This document shows, in pieces, positions 55,393-64,000 of a DNA stretch of 64,000 nt; position 1 is the stretch's first letter; each line of letters begins with the position of its first letter. Below the pieces are notes generated by a model, which was not told where the DNA came from, ran no database searches, and was given only the letters and a program-made list of their open reading frames with translations. A program made the position numbers and the translations under genes. This DNA comes from Fundidesulfovibrio terrae (GTDB lineage: Bacteria; Desulfobacterota; Desulfovibrionia; Desulfovibrionales; Desulfovibrionaceae): NCBI RefSeq assembly GCF_022808915.1, contig NZ_JAKZFS010000001.1, forward strand, positions 1,008,644 to 1,072,643, written 5' to 3'.

Positions 55393-57135
55393 CTAGGTCT
55401 GTGGGTTGCCGCTGGAGAGGACAAAATCCTCGTGCATGGCCATGCGCAGGGACTGGGCCTCGATATCGTCGATATGGCGGACCATGAGGCGCACGAGCCG
55501 GTCGTCGAGCTTGCCCTGTCCCGCTTCGTCTTCAAGCACGAGCAGGGCTTTTTCCTTGGGAAGCGCGGGCTTGTAGTGCCGTTCCATGGTGATGGCGTCG
55601 TAGATGTCCACGATCATGAGGACGCGGGCAATGAGCGATATTTCGCCGCTCTTGAGACCGGAGGGGTATCCCGATCCGTCCAGACGTTCGTGGTGCTGGC
55701 TGATGGCGCAGAGCAGGTTGCGCATGTGCTTGGGGAAGGGGATGTGCTGGAGGATGCGGTAGCTTTCGGTGGGGTGGCGTTCGATCTCCCGGCGTTCGGC
55801 AGGGAGCAGGTTCCCCCGGGGCACCAAAAGCGCCAGCGATTCCTCTTCGGAGAGCACGGGAACGGATTTTCCGTAGGCGGTGATCTCCTGTCCGGAGAGC
55901 TCCACTACCAGCGAGGCGTCGTCGCGGCTGATGGTGTCGGAGCGGTTGATGCGCCGCAGCTGTTCGAAGTCCTCCTGCCATTGCGAGCCGGAAAGCTCGG
56001 AGAGCAGGGCCATGCGCATGCCGATGATGGTCATGTGGCTGTCGGGCAGCCGGGAGCCCTTGGTGAGCACCTCTTCGCGCACGCCGATCTTGCCCACGTC
56101 GTGCAACAGCCCCGCGTAGTAGATTTCGGTCAGGTTGGCGTCGTCGAAGGTGACGTCGGGGAAGAATTCCTCATCCCGGTGCACCACCTGGGCGAGTGCG
56201 GCGGCCAGCCGGGCGACGCGGTGGGAGTGGCCGGCGGTGAAGGGGTCGCGGGCGTCGATGGCCGTGGCCAGGGCCTGGAGCAGGGCCTGGAGCAGCTTCT
56301 GGATGTCCTCGAAGTGGACGGCGTTGCCCATGGCCGTGCCCGCCACGGAAGCCAGGGTGGTGACGTACTGGAGGTGCTTGGCCTCGATGTGCACGTCCCG
56401 GGCCGTGGCCAGCACCAGTGCGCCCACGCGGGACTCGGCGGCTACGATGGGGGCGGCCAGCAGGGCCTTGATGCCCGGGACCTCGCCATGCCAGCGGGCG
56501 TCGGCGTCCAGGTCGCTTATGATTTCGCCCTTGCCGCCGCGCATGATGTCGGCGAACAGCGTGCCGGAGGCGATGCGCTCCAAGTGGTGCTCCTTGGCCG
56601 GGCCGAAGGAGGCGAAGGGCATGGTGTATTCCGAGCCGTTCTCGCGCAGGAAGATCACGCCCATTTCGGTGGGGAGCGTGCCGGACTGGCACTCGGCCAG
56701 AAGCGCCCGGCCCACGTCGCGCAGCCGAAGCGAGGTGTTGAGCCCCACGGTGGCCCGGTGCAGCAGGGAGAGCTCACGGTATTTCTGGAGCGTGTCGCAG
56801 GCCAGGGCGCGCCGGGCCTCGTCCTGCCTGAGAAGCAGCTCCAGGCTCTGAGCCAGGAAATCCGCGACCTGCTGGACGTTTCCGGTCTGGAAATGGGAGC
56901 CGGACGGCTCCAGCGGCGCCACGACCACGTGCCCCACCGGGGAGCCGTTGGAGGAGAAAGAGGAACTGAAGCGTACCGCGCCGGGGCGGTCCAGGTGGTC
57001 CTCGGTGAGCCCCAGGGAGGCGAGCAGCGCGCGCCCCTGGACCACACCCAGGCCCCAGCCCGGTTCGAGCAGGGCCTTGGCCTTTTCCAGCAGGGGGATC
57101 AGGTCGTGGTTTCTGAGGAATCTGCGCAAAACCAT
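55393..57135 (-). CDS. GAF/HD-GYP cyclic-di-GMP phosphodiesterase
   Basis: A 580-residue cytoplasmic protein. An N-terminal region of about 150 residues of unknown fold is followed by a GAF domain (about 150-290; MGVIFLRENGSEYTM, LLAAPIVAAESRVGALVLA). The HD-GYP domain holds FTAGHSHRVARLAAALA, the metal pair LLHDVGKIG and the HHERLDGSGYPSGL loop. An insertion of about 90 residues separates LLHDVGKIG from the GYP loop, longer than usual. It degrades c-di-GMP if active. It starts 29 bases after the receiver gene, which is probably its regulator. Confidence 0.88.
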   Translation of the reverse strand: MVLRRFLRNHDLIPLLEKAKALLEPGWGLGVVQGRALLASLGLTEDHLDRPGAVRFSSSFSSNGSPVGHVVVAPLEPSGSHFQTGNVQQVADFLAQSLELLLRQDEARRALACDTLQKYRELSLLHRATVGLNTSLRLRDVGRALLAECQSGTLPTEMGVIFLRENGSEYTMPFASFGPAKEHHLERIASGTLFADIMRGGKGEIISDLDADARWHGEVPGIKALLAAPIVAAESRVGALVLATARDVHIEAKHLQYVTTLASVAGTAMGNAVHFEDIQKLLQALLQALATAIDARDPFTAGHSHRVARLAAALAQVVHRDEEFFPDVTFDDANLTEIYYAGLLHDVGKIGVREEVLTKGSRLPDSHMTIIGMRMALLSELSGSQWQEDFEQLRRINRSDTISRDDASLVVELSGQEITAYGKSVPVLSEEESLALLVPRGNLLPAERREIERHPTESYRILQHIPFPKHMRNLLCAISQHHERLDGSGYPSGLKSGEISLIARVLMIVDIYDAITMERHYKPALPKEKALLVLEDEAGQGKLDDRLVRLMVRHIDDIEAQSLRMAMHEDFVLSSGNPQT

Positions 57136-57164
57136 GTGGATGAACGTCTCACGGAGCCGCGGCG

Positions 57165-57554
57165 CTACCTTGGTATGCCCAGCAGGGATCTGGCGGTGTC
57201 CAGGACCTCGTCGGGATCGAAGGGTTTGGTCATGTAGAGCTTCGCGCCAAGTTCGAGCCCCTGGCGACGGTCCACCTCCTGGCCCTTGGCCGTGAGCAGG
57301 ACGATGTTCAGGGCTTTTCCCAACGCCGGATCTTCGTTGAGTTTGCGGCACACTTCGTAGCCGCTCAGCTTGGGCATCATGATGTCGAGGAATACGAGGT
57401 CTGGCTTTTCCCGGCGGATGAGCGCGAGCCCTTCCTCACCGTTGGACGCCGTGACGATGCTCACGCCGTGCTCTTCCTCAAGATCCTCGAGGGTTTGTTC
57501 AAGGAGCATCCGGATATGTATTTCGTCGTCGACGATGAGAATCTTGCCGGGCAT
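57165..57554 (-). CDS. CheY-like response regulator
   Basis: A 129-residue receiver domain: ILIVDDEIHIRMLLEQ, phospho-acceptor Asp in LVFLDIMMPKLSGYEV, then IVLLTAKGQEVD and the conserved Lys in YMTKPFDPDEVL. It has no output domain. The ATG at 57554 has AAGGAG upstream. It is 29 bases upstream of the HD-GYP gene on the same strand, so it may control that enzyme by direct contact. No cognate kinase is adjacent. Confidence 0.92.
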   Translation of the reverse strand: MPGKILIVDDEIHIRMLLEQTLEDLEEEHGVSIVTASNGEEGLALIRREKPDLVFLDIMMPKLSGYEVCRKLNEDPALGKALNIVLLTAKGQEVDRRQGLELGAKLYMTKPFDPDEVLDTARSLLGIPR

Positions 57555-57649
57555 CAAGGCTCCTTCCGATGGGCGTGCGCGCTTTGTGAAGCCAGCATAC
57601 GCCAAATGACGGCGAAGGTGAAGAGCCCTGAAACGGGGTACGGAGGGGA

Positions 57650-57676
57650 AAGGGCGGCGGTGACCCCGCCGCCCTT
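57650..57676 (-). terminator. Terminator of the Sec-containing HesB-like gene
   Basis: An 11-bp perfect stem (57650-57660 with 57666-57676) with a short T run on the minus strand (CCCTTTCCCC). It lies 11 bases after the stop at 57688. Confidence 0.6.
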
Positions 57677-57687
57677 CATGCAACGAT

Positions 57688-58008
57688 CTAGTGGCCGGAG
57701 CAGGAGCCGGTGGAGCAGGAACTGCCGCATCCGCCGCCGCCGAGTTCCAGACTCGAGTTGATCTGGAAGCCCATGTAGGAGAGGTCAACCGTGATGGGTT
57801 GAGCCTTGCTCATCAGTTCCTTGTCAACAATGAACGTATAGCCGTCGGCATCGAACACGTCGTCAGTATCTTTTGACTCGTCCAGAGCCAATGCCAGCCG
57901 GGGGCCAGCTCAGCCACCTGAGGAAAGGTACACGCGGATGGGGGATTTCTCCTTGTCCGCGAAGTACGAATCAAGCTGCTTCTTTGCAGCTTCGGTGAGG
58001 GTAAACAT
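57688..58008 (-). CDS. HesB/IscA-like protein with in-frame TGA, probable selenoprotein
   Basis: A 106-residue protein if the TGA at codon 33 (57912-57910) is read as selenocysteine. The frame is intact on both sides: MFTLTEAAKKQLDSYF ... RVYLSSGG, TGA, AGPRLALALDES ... LELGGGGCGSSCSTGSCSGH. The neighbouring paralogue has Cys at exactly this place (LSSGGCSGPRL), and IscA-type proteins have their first metal-binding Cys there. HesB-like selenoproteins are known in other bacteria. AGGAGG lies five bases before the ATG. A 7-bp hairpin with two G-U pairs directly follows the TGA; whether it is a working SECIS is untested. Its role is probably Fe-S or metal handling. Confidence 0.82.
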
Positions 58009-58116
58009 GGGAGCCTCCTGGGAAGTTTGCATCGTCGTGATAGGTAAGCTCCGTGTGGGTGTTTGTCAAATGTTGGGATTATCTATGAGTTGTATTGGTG
58101 ATCGCGGCTAAAATGG

Positions 58117-58208
58117 CCAAGCCCCGCCAGGCTGGCGCCTGGCGGGGCTTGGGAGGCAGATAAGAAGACTCCCGGAGCGCTTTGCAATGGGCGAAAGCAC
58201 TCCGGGAG
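58117..58208 (-). terminator. Tandem hairpins between the two HesB-like genes
   Basis: Two inverted repeats: a 15-bp perfect stem (58117-58131 with 58138-58152) followed on the minus strand by CCATTTTAG, and an imperfect one spanning 58169-58208. They end the Cys-form gene transcript. Confidence 0.75.
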
Positions 58209-58221
58209 CGGGTCCGTACGT

Positions 58222-58539
58222 CTAGGAGCAGCTGCCGCCGGAGCAGGAGCAGCCGCCGCAACCGCCGCCACCGAGTTCCAGGCTGGAATCAACGCTGAAA
58301 CCGGAGCAGGCGAAGTCGATGGTGAGGGGCTTGGCCTTTTCGAGCAGCTCCTTGTCCACGACGATGGAGTATCCGTCGACCTGGAACACATCGTCGGAAT
58401 CCTTGGGCTCGTCCAGGGCCAGGGTGAGCCTGGGGCCGGAACAGCCGCCGCTGGAGAGGAACACGCGGATGGGCGCTTTTTCGTTTTCCGCGAAGTAGGC
58501 GTCGAGTTGGGTCTTGGCGGGCTGGGTGACAGTGACCAT
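58222..58539 (-). CDS. HesB/IscA-like protein, cysteine form
   Basis: A 105-residue paralogue of the downstream Sec-containing protein. It opens MVTVTQPAKTQLDAYFAEN, has IRVFLSSGGCSGPRLTLALD with the first metal-binding Cys, and ends in a Cys/Gly tail (LELGGGGCGGCSCSGGSCS) that supplies the other ligands. Proteins of this fold carry or deliver iron or Fe-S clusters. The extra C-terminal Cys-rich tail is not in IscA itself. A CGGAGGATTG SD precedes the ATG. It is separated from the Sec form by 213 bases with two terminator hairpins, so the genes are probably transcribed separately. Confidence 0.87.
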   Translation of the reverse strand: MVTVTQPAKTQLDAYFAENEKAPIRVFLSSGGCSGPRLTLALDEPKDSDDVFQVDGYSIVVDKELLEKAKPLTIDFACSGFSVDSSLELGGGGCGGCSCSGGSCS

Positions 58540-58683
58540 GCAATCCTCCGTGAATGCGATTCTCTGGCTAATGTAGTAGGTCCGGGGAGGGGGTTGGTCA
58601 AATACGAATCCGTGATGCGCCGGTTTGCCTTGGCCGGTGAATTCGGATAGAAACTATAAAAAACAGCAATGCTTGGAAGGGTC

Positions 58684-59232
58684 ATGAAGCGTCAGAAAAT
58701 AGTGATGAACGGCAAGGAAATGTCACGCACCCTGGAGCGCCTGGCCTTTGAAATCCTGGAGCGCCACGGCGAGTGCACGGAACTGGCCCTGCTCGGCGTG
58801 CAGCGCCGGGGAGTGGAGCTGGCCCAGCGCCTCAAGCGGATCCTGGAGTCGCGCCTGGGCTGCGAGCTGCCCCTGGGCAAGCTCGACATCAACCTCTACC
58901 GCGACGACTGGACCAACCTGGCCCACCAGCCCCAGATCAACCAGACCGACATCCCCTTCAGCCTGGACGGACGCAAGCTCATCCTGGTGGACGACGTGCT
59001 CTATTCCGGGCGAACCGTGCGCGCAGCCCTGGAGGCCATTCTGGATTTCGGCCGCCCCCGCAAGGTGGAGCTCCTGGTCCTGGTGGATCGGGGGCACCGC
59101 GAGCTGCCGGTGCAGGCCGACTACATGGGCAAGCTCCTGCCCACCTCCCGCGACGAGCGGGTGGACGTGTACGTGAAGGAGCTCGACGGCGAGGACAAGG
59201 TCCGCCTGGCCGGCGAGGACCCGGCCTCGTGA
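58684..59232 (+). CDS. pyrR: PyrR bifunctional pyrimidine regulator / uracil phosphoribosyltransferase
   Basis: A 182-residue phosphoribosyltransferase-fold protein. The PRPP loop is LILVDDVLYSGRTVRAALEA, and the PyrR pattern is seen in LLGVQRRGVELAQRLKRIL, KLDINLYRDDW and DRGHRELPVQADYMGK. In many bacteria it binds pyr mRNA leaders; in others only the weak UPRT activity is used. No pyr operon or leader attenuator is visible here. I chose the ATG at 58684, with GGAAGG just upstream; one at 58669 is possible. Its TGA overlaps the GTG of the next gene. Confidence 0.9.
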   Translation: MKRQKIVMNGKEMSRTLERLAFEILERHGECTELALLGVQRRGVELAQRLKRILESRLGCELPLGKLDINLYRDDWTNLAHQPQINQTDIPFSLDGRKLILVDDVLYSGRTVRAALEAILDFGRPRKVELLVLVDRGHRELPVQADYMGKLLPTSRDERVDVYVKELDGEDKVRLAGEDPAS

Positions 59233-59585
59233 GGCGGGCCGCCTGGGGCGCACTGCTGCTTGCCTCCGTGCTCGCCGCCTGGGGCTGTTCACGCGTGGAG
59301 GAGTACCCCCCGCAGGAGGTGGACGAGTTCCTGCGGGGCTGCGAGGAGGCCGCCGTGGACAAGCTCAAGGACCAGGGCGGTTCCGAGGAGGCCACTCGCG
59401 CCAAGGCCCGGCAGTACTGCGCCTGCGCCGCCGAGAAGGTCCAGAAGGTCATCAGCTACAAGGATTTCAAGAAACTGAACTCCAAGAGCCTGGACCAGCC
59501 CTCCGCCGATTCCGCCCCGGTGCGCAAGATGTTCGAGATCGTGGCCCAGTGCCAAGCGGAGATTCTGGGACAGGCCAAGCCCTGA
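59229..59585 (+). CDS. Small exported protein, possible lipoprotein
   Basis: A 118-residue protein. The N-terminus RRAAWGALLLASVLAAWGC has the form of a lipoprotein signal, but the lipobox (AWGC) is poor because of the Trp at -2. The mature part is helical with a pair of cysteines (CACAAEKVQKV) and further Cys (LRGCEEA, AQCQAE). I do not recognise it. The GTG start overlaps the pyrR stop by 4 bases (GTGA), so the two are co-translated. Confidence 0.65.
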   Translation: MRRAAWGALLLASVLAAWGCSRVEEYPPQEVDEFLRGCEEAAVDKLKDQGGSEEATRAKARQYCACAAEKVQKVISYKDFKKLNSKSLDQPSADSAPVRKMFEIVAQCQAEILGQAKP

Positions 59586-59646
59586 TTTCCGGGCGGCGGC
59601 GTATCTTCGCGCCCTTGCCCGCGTTCTTCTCAGCGAGCGGGTTTCG

Positions 59647-61245
59647 TCAGCTGGGCCGGTCTCCGCTTGAGGGGCTCGTGCGGGCCTCGCCCAGACGGAG
59701 GATGGACCCGGCCAGATCCTTGTATCCAAGCATGGAGAACGCCTGGGCCAGAACGTCGAACACCTCGCGGGACGCGGGCTCGCACGCGCGCATCCGTTCC
59801 GCGAGCTTGCCCAGGCAGGCCCGCGCCTGCTTCTCTCCCGCCACCTCTCTTGATCCCTCTTCCGGCTCGCCGCCGCCCAGCACCGTGAAGAAGGCCGACA
59901 TGGACTCCACCAACAGGGGGTCAGTTTCCGGTTCGGGCTGGATCAGAGCCAGCAGCTTGCCCGCCTCGACGAAGTGTCCTTCGGTGGCTTCCAGCCGCGA
60001 CAAGCGCAGCACGTCCAAGGAATACTCGTGCAAGTCAGGAATGGGGCTGGCCTTGAGGCATTCCACGGCCTTGGCCAGGCTGGCTTTTTCGTCATCCGTC
60101 CTGTTTTTCTTCATGAATTCCTGGGCGTTCCATCGGTGGATCCGGGCCTTGAAATTCAGAAGCGTCGCCCTGACCGCCGGGACGGCCGGACGCGACAGGC
60201 GAGCGTCCACGGGCGCGAGGGATTTCTCGCCCTGGCCCAGCCGGTACAGGACCAGCGCCAGGCGCATGGGGGGCAGCTCCGCGTCGGGGTCCAGGGCGGC
60301 GGCCGTCCGGTAATGCCTTGCCGCCGCGACCGGATTCCTGTCGCCCTCCAACTGGGCGCCCAGGAGCATGTGCATCCCGCTCAGGCCCGGTCCCGTGCCG
60401 GCTCCTCGCGTCCGGGCCTTGCGCAGCACCCACGGCGTCGCCGCCTCGATCCCGCCCGTGAGCATGGCGCACTGGGCCATGCCGTCCAGGGAGTCCATGC
60501 CGTTCGGGTCCGTGGCGAGGGCCTTTTTGAAATACTCCTCGGCGTCGGTGTACTGGCGGGAGACGTACAGCAGCCAGGCGTGCATGTTGAGCGCAAGATA
60601 GGACCTAGGCGCCTTGTCCGCCGAACGCCGCGAGAGTTCCAGGTCCAGGTAGGACCGTCTGCCCAGGTGCGAGAACACCATGTAGGACCCGTAGGAGAGC
60701 CCGAAGGCGCGTAGCGCGCCGGAGGTGCCGGTGATGGGGGTAAGGGCCTTGGCCGCCTGCTCCGGCGGGAAGGCGAGGCCCGCGTCGCTCCCCAGGAAGT
60801 CAATGAGGGCGCGGCGGCAGGCCACCAGGCCCATCTGGGCGTCGATGGGGAGCGTGGCGGTGAAGGTCTTGCCCCGCTTGATGTCCAGGAGCCAGACCTG
60901 CGCCTGGAGCCCGGGCAGGATGCGCCCACCGAGCACGTAGCGCGCCCCTTCGCGGGCGGCCCCGGCCAAGGGCTCCCGCCAGGGGCGCTTGCCCAGCATG
61001 TAGGACTGCAAGTCCCCGGCGGTGGGGAAAGGCCCGCCCATGTGGCGCAGGAGATAGGTCTCCTCCACGGCCGGGTGCAGGGCCAGGAGGTTCTCGATGA
61101 CGTTCTGCATCGCCGGGCCGAGGCCGTCGTAATCCGTGCCCTCGGCGGGCTGCAGGGGCAGCACCAGGGCGCGGTCGGCCGCGCCGGCCTGGGTGGCGCA
61201 AAGGAGCACAAGGGCGCAGAGCGCGGCGGCTTTCAGGCTCGGCAT
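59647..61245 (-). CDS. Exported TPR-rich protein of unknown function
   Basis: A 532-residue protein with a signal peptide (LKAAALCALVLLCATQAGA). Residues 25-150 resemble a TolB-N/FlgO-like domain (ALVLPLQPAEGTDYDGLG, GARYVLGGRILPGLQAQVWL), like the extra domain on BamA in this window. From about residue 200 come helical TPR-like repeats (YLALNMHAWLLYVSRQYTDA, EEYFKKALATDPNGMDSLDG, VAAARHYRTAAALDPDAELP). It is probably periplasmic. It starts 14 bases after argB, so it is likely on the hslV-hslU-argB transcript. Confidence 0.72.
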   Translation of the reverse strand: MPSLKAAALCALVLLCATQAGAADRALVLPLQPAEGTDYDGLGPAMQNVIENLLALHPAVEETYLLRHMGGPFPTAGDLQSYMLGKRPWREPLAGAAREGARYVLGGRILPGLQAQVWLLDIKRGKTFTATLPIDAQMGLVACRRALIDFLGSDAGLAFPPEQAAKALTPITGTSGALRAFGLSYGSYMVFSHLGRRSYLDLELSRRSADKAPRSYLALNMHAWLLYVSRQYTDAEEYFKKALATDPNGMDSLDGMAQCAMLTGGIEAATPWVLRKARTRGAGTGPGLSGMHMLLGAQLEGDRNPVAAARHYRTAAALDPDAELPPMRLALVLYRLGQGEKSLAPVDARLSRPAVPAVRATLLNFKARIHRWNAQEFMKKNRTDDEKASLAKAVECLKASPIPDLHEYSLDVLRLSRLEATEGHFVEAGKLLALIQPEPETDPLLVESMSAFFTVLGGGEPEEGSREVAGEKQARACLGKLAERMRACEPASREVFDVLAQAFSMLGYKDLAGSILRLGEARTSPSSGDRPS

Positions 61246-61259
61246 GGCGCGGCGGACGG

Positions 61260-62147
61260 TCAGCGCTTCATGCGCACTTCCGTTCCGACCCCCTGCTTGG
61301 TGAAGAGTTCCAGGATGATCGAGTTTTCCACACGGCCGTCAACGACATGGGCCTTCTCCACGCCCGACTGCACGGCCTCCATGCAGCACTTGAGCTTGGG
61401 GATCATGCCGCCCTTTGCCACGCCATCCTCGATGGCCTGGCTGGCCTGGCGCAGGTCCATGGATTCGATCAGCTTGCCGCTTACGTCCAGCACGCCGGCC
61501 ACGTCGGTCAGGAGGATCAGACGGCGCGCGCCGAGCGCCTGGGCCACGGCCCCGGCTGCGGTGTCGGCGTTGATGTTGTAAGTGCGGCCCTGGTCGTCCA
61601 CGCCCACGGGAGCGATCACCGGGATCACGCCGGAGTCGGTCAGCGAGCGGATGAGCGAGGCGTTGACGTGCACCGGCTCGCCCACGTTGCCCAGGTCGAT
61701 GATCTCGGGCGGGGCGTCCTCGCGGGTGAGCACCATCTCCAGCTTTTTCACCTTGATGAGCCAGCCGTCTTTTCCGGAGAGCCCCACGCAGGTGCCGCCG
61801 TGCAGGTTGATCAGGTTGACGATTTCCTTGTTCACGCGCCCCACCAGCACCATCTCCACCACGTCCATGGTGGCGTCGTCGGTGACGCGCAGCCCCTCGC
61901 GGAACTGGGACTCGATGCCAAGCTGAGTCAGCATCTTGCCGATCTGCGGGCCGCCGCCGTGCACGATCACCGGGTTCACCCCGATGTACTTGAGCAGCAC
62001 CACGTTCAGGGCGAAGCTCTTCTTCAGGGCCTCGTCCTTCATGGCGTGACCGCCGTACTTGATGACCACGGTCTGGCCGTGGAACTTGCGGATGTAGGGC
62101 AGCGACTCCAAAAGCACCCGGGCCTGGGTGTGGGCGAGATTTTCCAT
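61260..62147 (-). CDS. argB: Acetylglutamate kinase
   Basis: A 295-residue amino-acid kinase that phosphorylates N-acetylglutamate in arginine synthesis. Landmarks are [74 protein letters not shown] and [27 protein letters not shown] split across the C-terminal half. The N-terminal helix [20 protein letters not shown] is of the arginine-inhibited hexameric type, so feedback control by arginine is likely. It begins 11 bases after hslU. Confidence 0.96.
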   Translation of the reverse strand: MENLAHTQARVLLESLPYIRKFHGQTVVIKYGGHAMKDEALKKSFALNVVLLKYIGVNPVIVHGGGPQIGKMLTQLGIESQFREGLRVTDDATMDVVEMVLVGRVNKEIVNLINLHGGTCVGLSGKDGWLIKVKKLEMVLTREDAPPEIIDLGNVGEPVHVNASLIRSLTDSGVIPVIAPVGVDDQGRTYNINADTAAGAVAQALGARRLILLTDVAGVLDVSGKLIESMDLRQASQAIEDGVAKGGMIPKLKCCMEAVQSGVEKAHVVDGRVENSIILELFTKQGVGTEVRMKR

Positions 62148-62158
62148 GGCGGTATCCT

Positions 62159-63526
62159 TTAGAGAATGTAGCGGGTCAGGTCGCGGTCCTCGGCCACGTC
62201 CTTGAGCTTGTCCCTGACGTAGGCGCGGTCGATGACAACCGTCTCCCCGCCCCGGTCCGGGGCTTCGAAGGACAGGTCCTGCACGATCTTCTCCATGATG
62301 GTATAGAGCCTGCGCGCGCCGATGTTCTCGGTCTCGTCGTTGACCTTCTGGGCGAAGGAGGCCATCTCGTCCAGCCCCTCCAGGGGGAACTCGATGTTCA
62401 CGTTCTCCGTGGCCAGGAGGGCCTTGTACTGCACGGTGAGCGAGTTCTGCGGCTCGGTGAGGATGCGCAGGAATTCGTCCTTGCCCAGGGCCGAGAGCTC
62501 CACGCGCAGCGGGAAGCGCCCCTGCAGCTCGGGCACCAGGTCCGAGGGCTTGGAAAAGTGGAAGGCCCCGGCCGCGATGAACAGGATGTGGTCGGTCTTG
62601 ACCATGCCGTACTTGGTGTTGACCACGCAGCCTTCCACCACGGGCAAAAGGTCCCGCTGCACGCCTTCGCGGGACACGTCCGGCCCCGACCCGCCCTGGG
62701 AGGAGCGGCCGCAGATCTTGTCTATCTCGTCGATGAACAGGATGCCGGTCTGCTCCACGCGTTCCCGGGCGGATTCGGCCACCTTGTCCATGTCCACCAG
62801 CTTCTCGGATTCCTCGGCGATGAGGATGTCGTAGGCCTCGCGCACCTTGAGCTTGCGGGCCTTCTTCTTCTGGGGGAACACCTTGGAGAACATGTCCTTG
62901 AACTGGCTCCCCAACTCTTCCATGCCCGGCATGGCCATGATCTCCACGCTGGGGGAGGGCACGGTGACGTCCATCTCCACCTGCTTGTCGTCGAGCGCCC
63001 CTTTTCGCCAGAGCTGCCTGAGCTTCTCGCGGGTGGATTGGGCCTCCTCGGCGGCGGACGCGGGCACGGCGGGCTGGGCTCCGCCGTAGAAGGCGGCCTC
63101 GCTCTGCCGCGAGGCCGGGAGGAGCAGGTCCAGCAGGCGTTCCTCGGCGGACTTCTCGGCCTTGACGCGCACCTTCTCGGCCTCTTCCTGGCGCACCAGC
63201 TGCACGCCGAGTTCCATGAGGTCGCGCACCATGGACTCCACGTCGCGGCCCACGTAGCCCACCTCGGTGAACTTGGTGGCCTCCACCTTGTGGAAAGGCG
63301 AACCGGCGAGCTTGGCCAGGCGGCGGGCGATCTCGGTCTTGCCCACGCCGGTGGGGCCGATCATGAGGATGTTCTTGGGCGCGATCTCGTCGCGCAGGGC
63401 CGGATCGATCTGCTGGCGGCGCCAGCGGTTGCGCATGGCTATGGCCACCATGCGCTTGGCCGGATTCTGGCCCACGATGTATTTGTCGAGCTCCGAGACG
63501 GTCTCGCGAGGGGTGAGCGTGTTCAT
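62159..63526 (-). CDS. hslU: ATP-dependent protease ATPase subunit HslU
   Basis: A 455-residue AAA+ unfoldase that feeds substrates to HslV. It opens [17 protein letters not shown], has Walker [20 protein letters not shown], the pore-loop [17 protein letters not shown], the intermediate I-domain, Walker [25 protein letters not shown] and sensor-2 [14 protein letters not shown]. The C-terminus RYIL is the HslV-docking tail. The I-domain has a charged insertion. The ATG at 63526 overlaps the hslV stop (ATGA). An open frame extending to 63805 overlaps hslV and is not used. Confidence 0.97.
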   Translation of the reverse strand: MNTLTPRETVSELDKYIVGQNPAKRMVAIAMRNRWRRQQIDPALRDEIAPKNILMIGPTGVGKTEIARRLAKLAGSPFHKVEATKFTEVGYVGRDVESMVRDLMELGVQLVRQEEAEKVRVKAEKSAEERLLDLLLPASRQSEAAFYGGAQPAVPASAAEEAQSTREKLRQLWRKGALDDKQVEMDVTVPSPSVEIMAMPGMEELGSQFKDMFSKVFPQKKKARKLKVREAYDILIAEESEKLVDMDKVAESARERVEQTGILFIDEIDKICGRSSQGGSGPDVSREGVQRDLLPVVEGCVVNTKYGMVKTDHILFIAAGAFHFSKPSDLVPELQGRFPLRVELSALGKDEFLRILTEPQNSLTVQYKALLATENVNIEFPLEGLDEMASFAQKVNDETENIGARRLYTIMEKIVQDLSFEAPDRGGETVVIDRAYVRDKLKDVAEDRDLTRYIL

Positions 63527-64000
63527 TGTCTGTCCACGGTCTCCAGGACGATGTTGGAATTGGTGAAGACGCACAGTTCGGCGGCGATGTCCATGGCCTT
63601 GCGGGCGATGTCCGCCGCGCCGATGTCCGTGTTTCGCGCCAGGGCCCGGGCCGCGGCCAGGGCGTAGGTCCCGCCGGAGCCGATGGCCGCCAGGCCGTCG
63701 TCGGGCTCGATGACGTCGCCTGCGCCTGTGAGGATCAGGATGGTTGCGGCGTCGGCCACCAGCAGCATGGCTTCGAGCTTGCGCAGGAACTTGTCCTTGC
63801 GCCAATCCTTGGCCAGCTCCACGGCGGCGCGGGTGAGGTTGCCGGAGAACTCCTCCAGCTTGGCCTCGAAGCGCTCGAAGAGGGTGAAGGCGTCGGCGGT
63901 GGAGCCCGCGAACCCGGCCAGGACCCGGTCCTTGTACAGGCGGCGCACCTTGCGGGCCGTGTGCTTCATGGCCACGGCCTGTCCGAAGGTCACTTGTCCG
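63523..64000 (-). CDS. hslV: ATP-dependent protease peptidase subunit HslV, partial
   Basis: Only the last 158 or so codons are present; the gene runs off the right end of the window, so the N-terminal catalytic Thr is missing. The visible part is a typical Hsl[61 protein letters not shown] and [16 protein letters not shown]. It forms the proteolytic chamber of the HslUV complex. It is the upstream partner of hslU, with a 4-base overlap, and the likely head of the hslV-hslU-argB transcript. Confidence 0.95.
   Translation of the reverse strand, partial: GQVTFGQAVAMKHTARKVRRLYKDRVLAGFAGSTADAFTLFERFEAKLEEFSGNLTRAAVELAKDWRKDKFLRKLEAMLLVADAATILILTGAGDVIEPDDGLAAIGSGGTYALAAARALARNTDIGAADIARKAMDIAAELCVFTNSNIVLETVDRQ

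Noticed and set aside
57910-57912. In-frame TGA as a nonsense mutation making a pseudogene
   Set aside because: It replaces one conserved Cys precisely, the frame is kept and conserved on both sides, the SD is perfect and there is no other damage. Recoding as selenocysteine explains it better.

Overview
This is a GC-rich bacterial chromosome segment, apparently from a Desulfovibrionaceae-type sulfate reducer (Desulfovibrio or Fundidesulfovibrio relatives). That is an inference from gene content: polyferredoxins, a YqeC selenium-linked factor, a probable selenocysteine protein, corrinoid methyl-transfer genes, butyrate kinase, single-permease Lol genes, many sensor kinases, HDOD/EAL proteins and a PEP-CTERM protein. 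There is no rRNA, CRISPR array, transposase or integrase. One tRNA (Asn) is present.

Layout. 1-6.4 kb: end of a flavin oxidoreductase with a four-cluster ferredoxin, a kinase/receiver pair with a fused binding-protein sensor, yqeC, phoU and a DUF362 ferredoxin. 6.5-8.9 kb: butyrate kinase coupled to an exported protein of unknown function. 8.9-10.4 kb: an AT-rich island with one P-loop ATPase. 10.4-20.8 kb: DEAD-box helicase, upp-uraA, a DinB-like protein, gpt, an HDOD protein, an amino-acid ABC transporter and greA. 21-28.6 kb: M20 peptidase, second HDOD protein, PEP-CTERM protein, CreA and a GGDEF-EAL protein. 28.8-35.3 kb: a universal-stress/UPF0324-transporter operon with a clear sigma-54 promoter, followed by a haem-binding-type sensor kinase and a sigma-54 activator. 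35.4-39.7 kb: a giant PHP-like membrane protein, a LysE exporter and a MoaE-like protein. 39.8-45.2 kb: a translationally coupled corrinoid protein / UroD-like methyltransferase / DUF1638 / histidine kinase set, beside a divergent substrate-binding protein. 45.4-54.1 kb: a YkgJ-type protein, tRNA-Asn and the envelope operon lysS-lolE-lolD-bamA-skp-fabZ. 54.2-64 kb: threonine aldolase, receiver plus HD-GYP, two HesB/IscA-like proteins (one with an in-frame TGA), pyrR, a TPR protein, argB and hslUV.

How parts work together. The sigma-54 activator at 33.9 kb very probably drives the stress/transport operon directly upstream, with the haem kinase as its sensor. The corrinoid cluster joins methyl-transfer proteins to a soluble kinase by 4-base stop/start overlaps, which suggests that cofactor or methyl-group state is sensed. 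lolE-lolD, bamA and skp form an outer-membrane assembly set. upp, uraA, gpt and pyrR cover base salvage and its control.

The observations most worth a second look are the Sec/Cys pair of HesB-like genes (57.7-58.5 kb), the sigma-54 operon, the corrinoid-kinase cluster, the AT-rich ATPase island, and a repeated terminator-like element found four times, always in the same orientation relative to the gene it follows.
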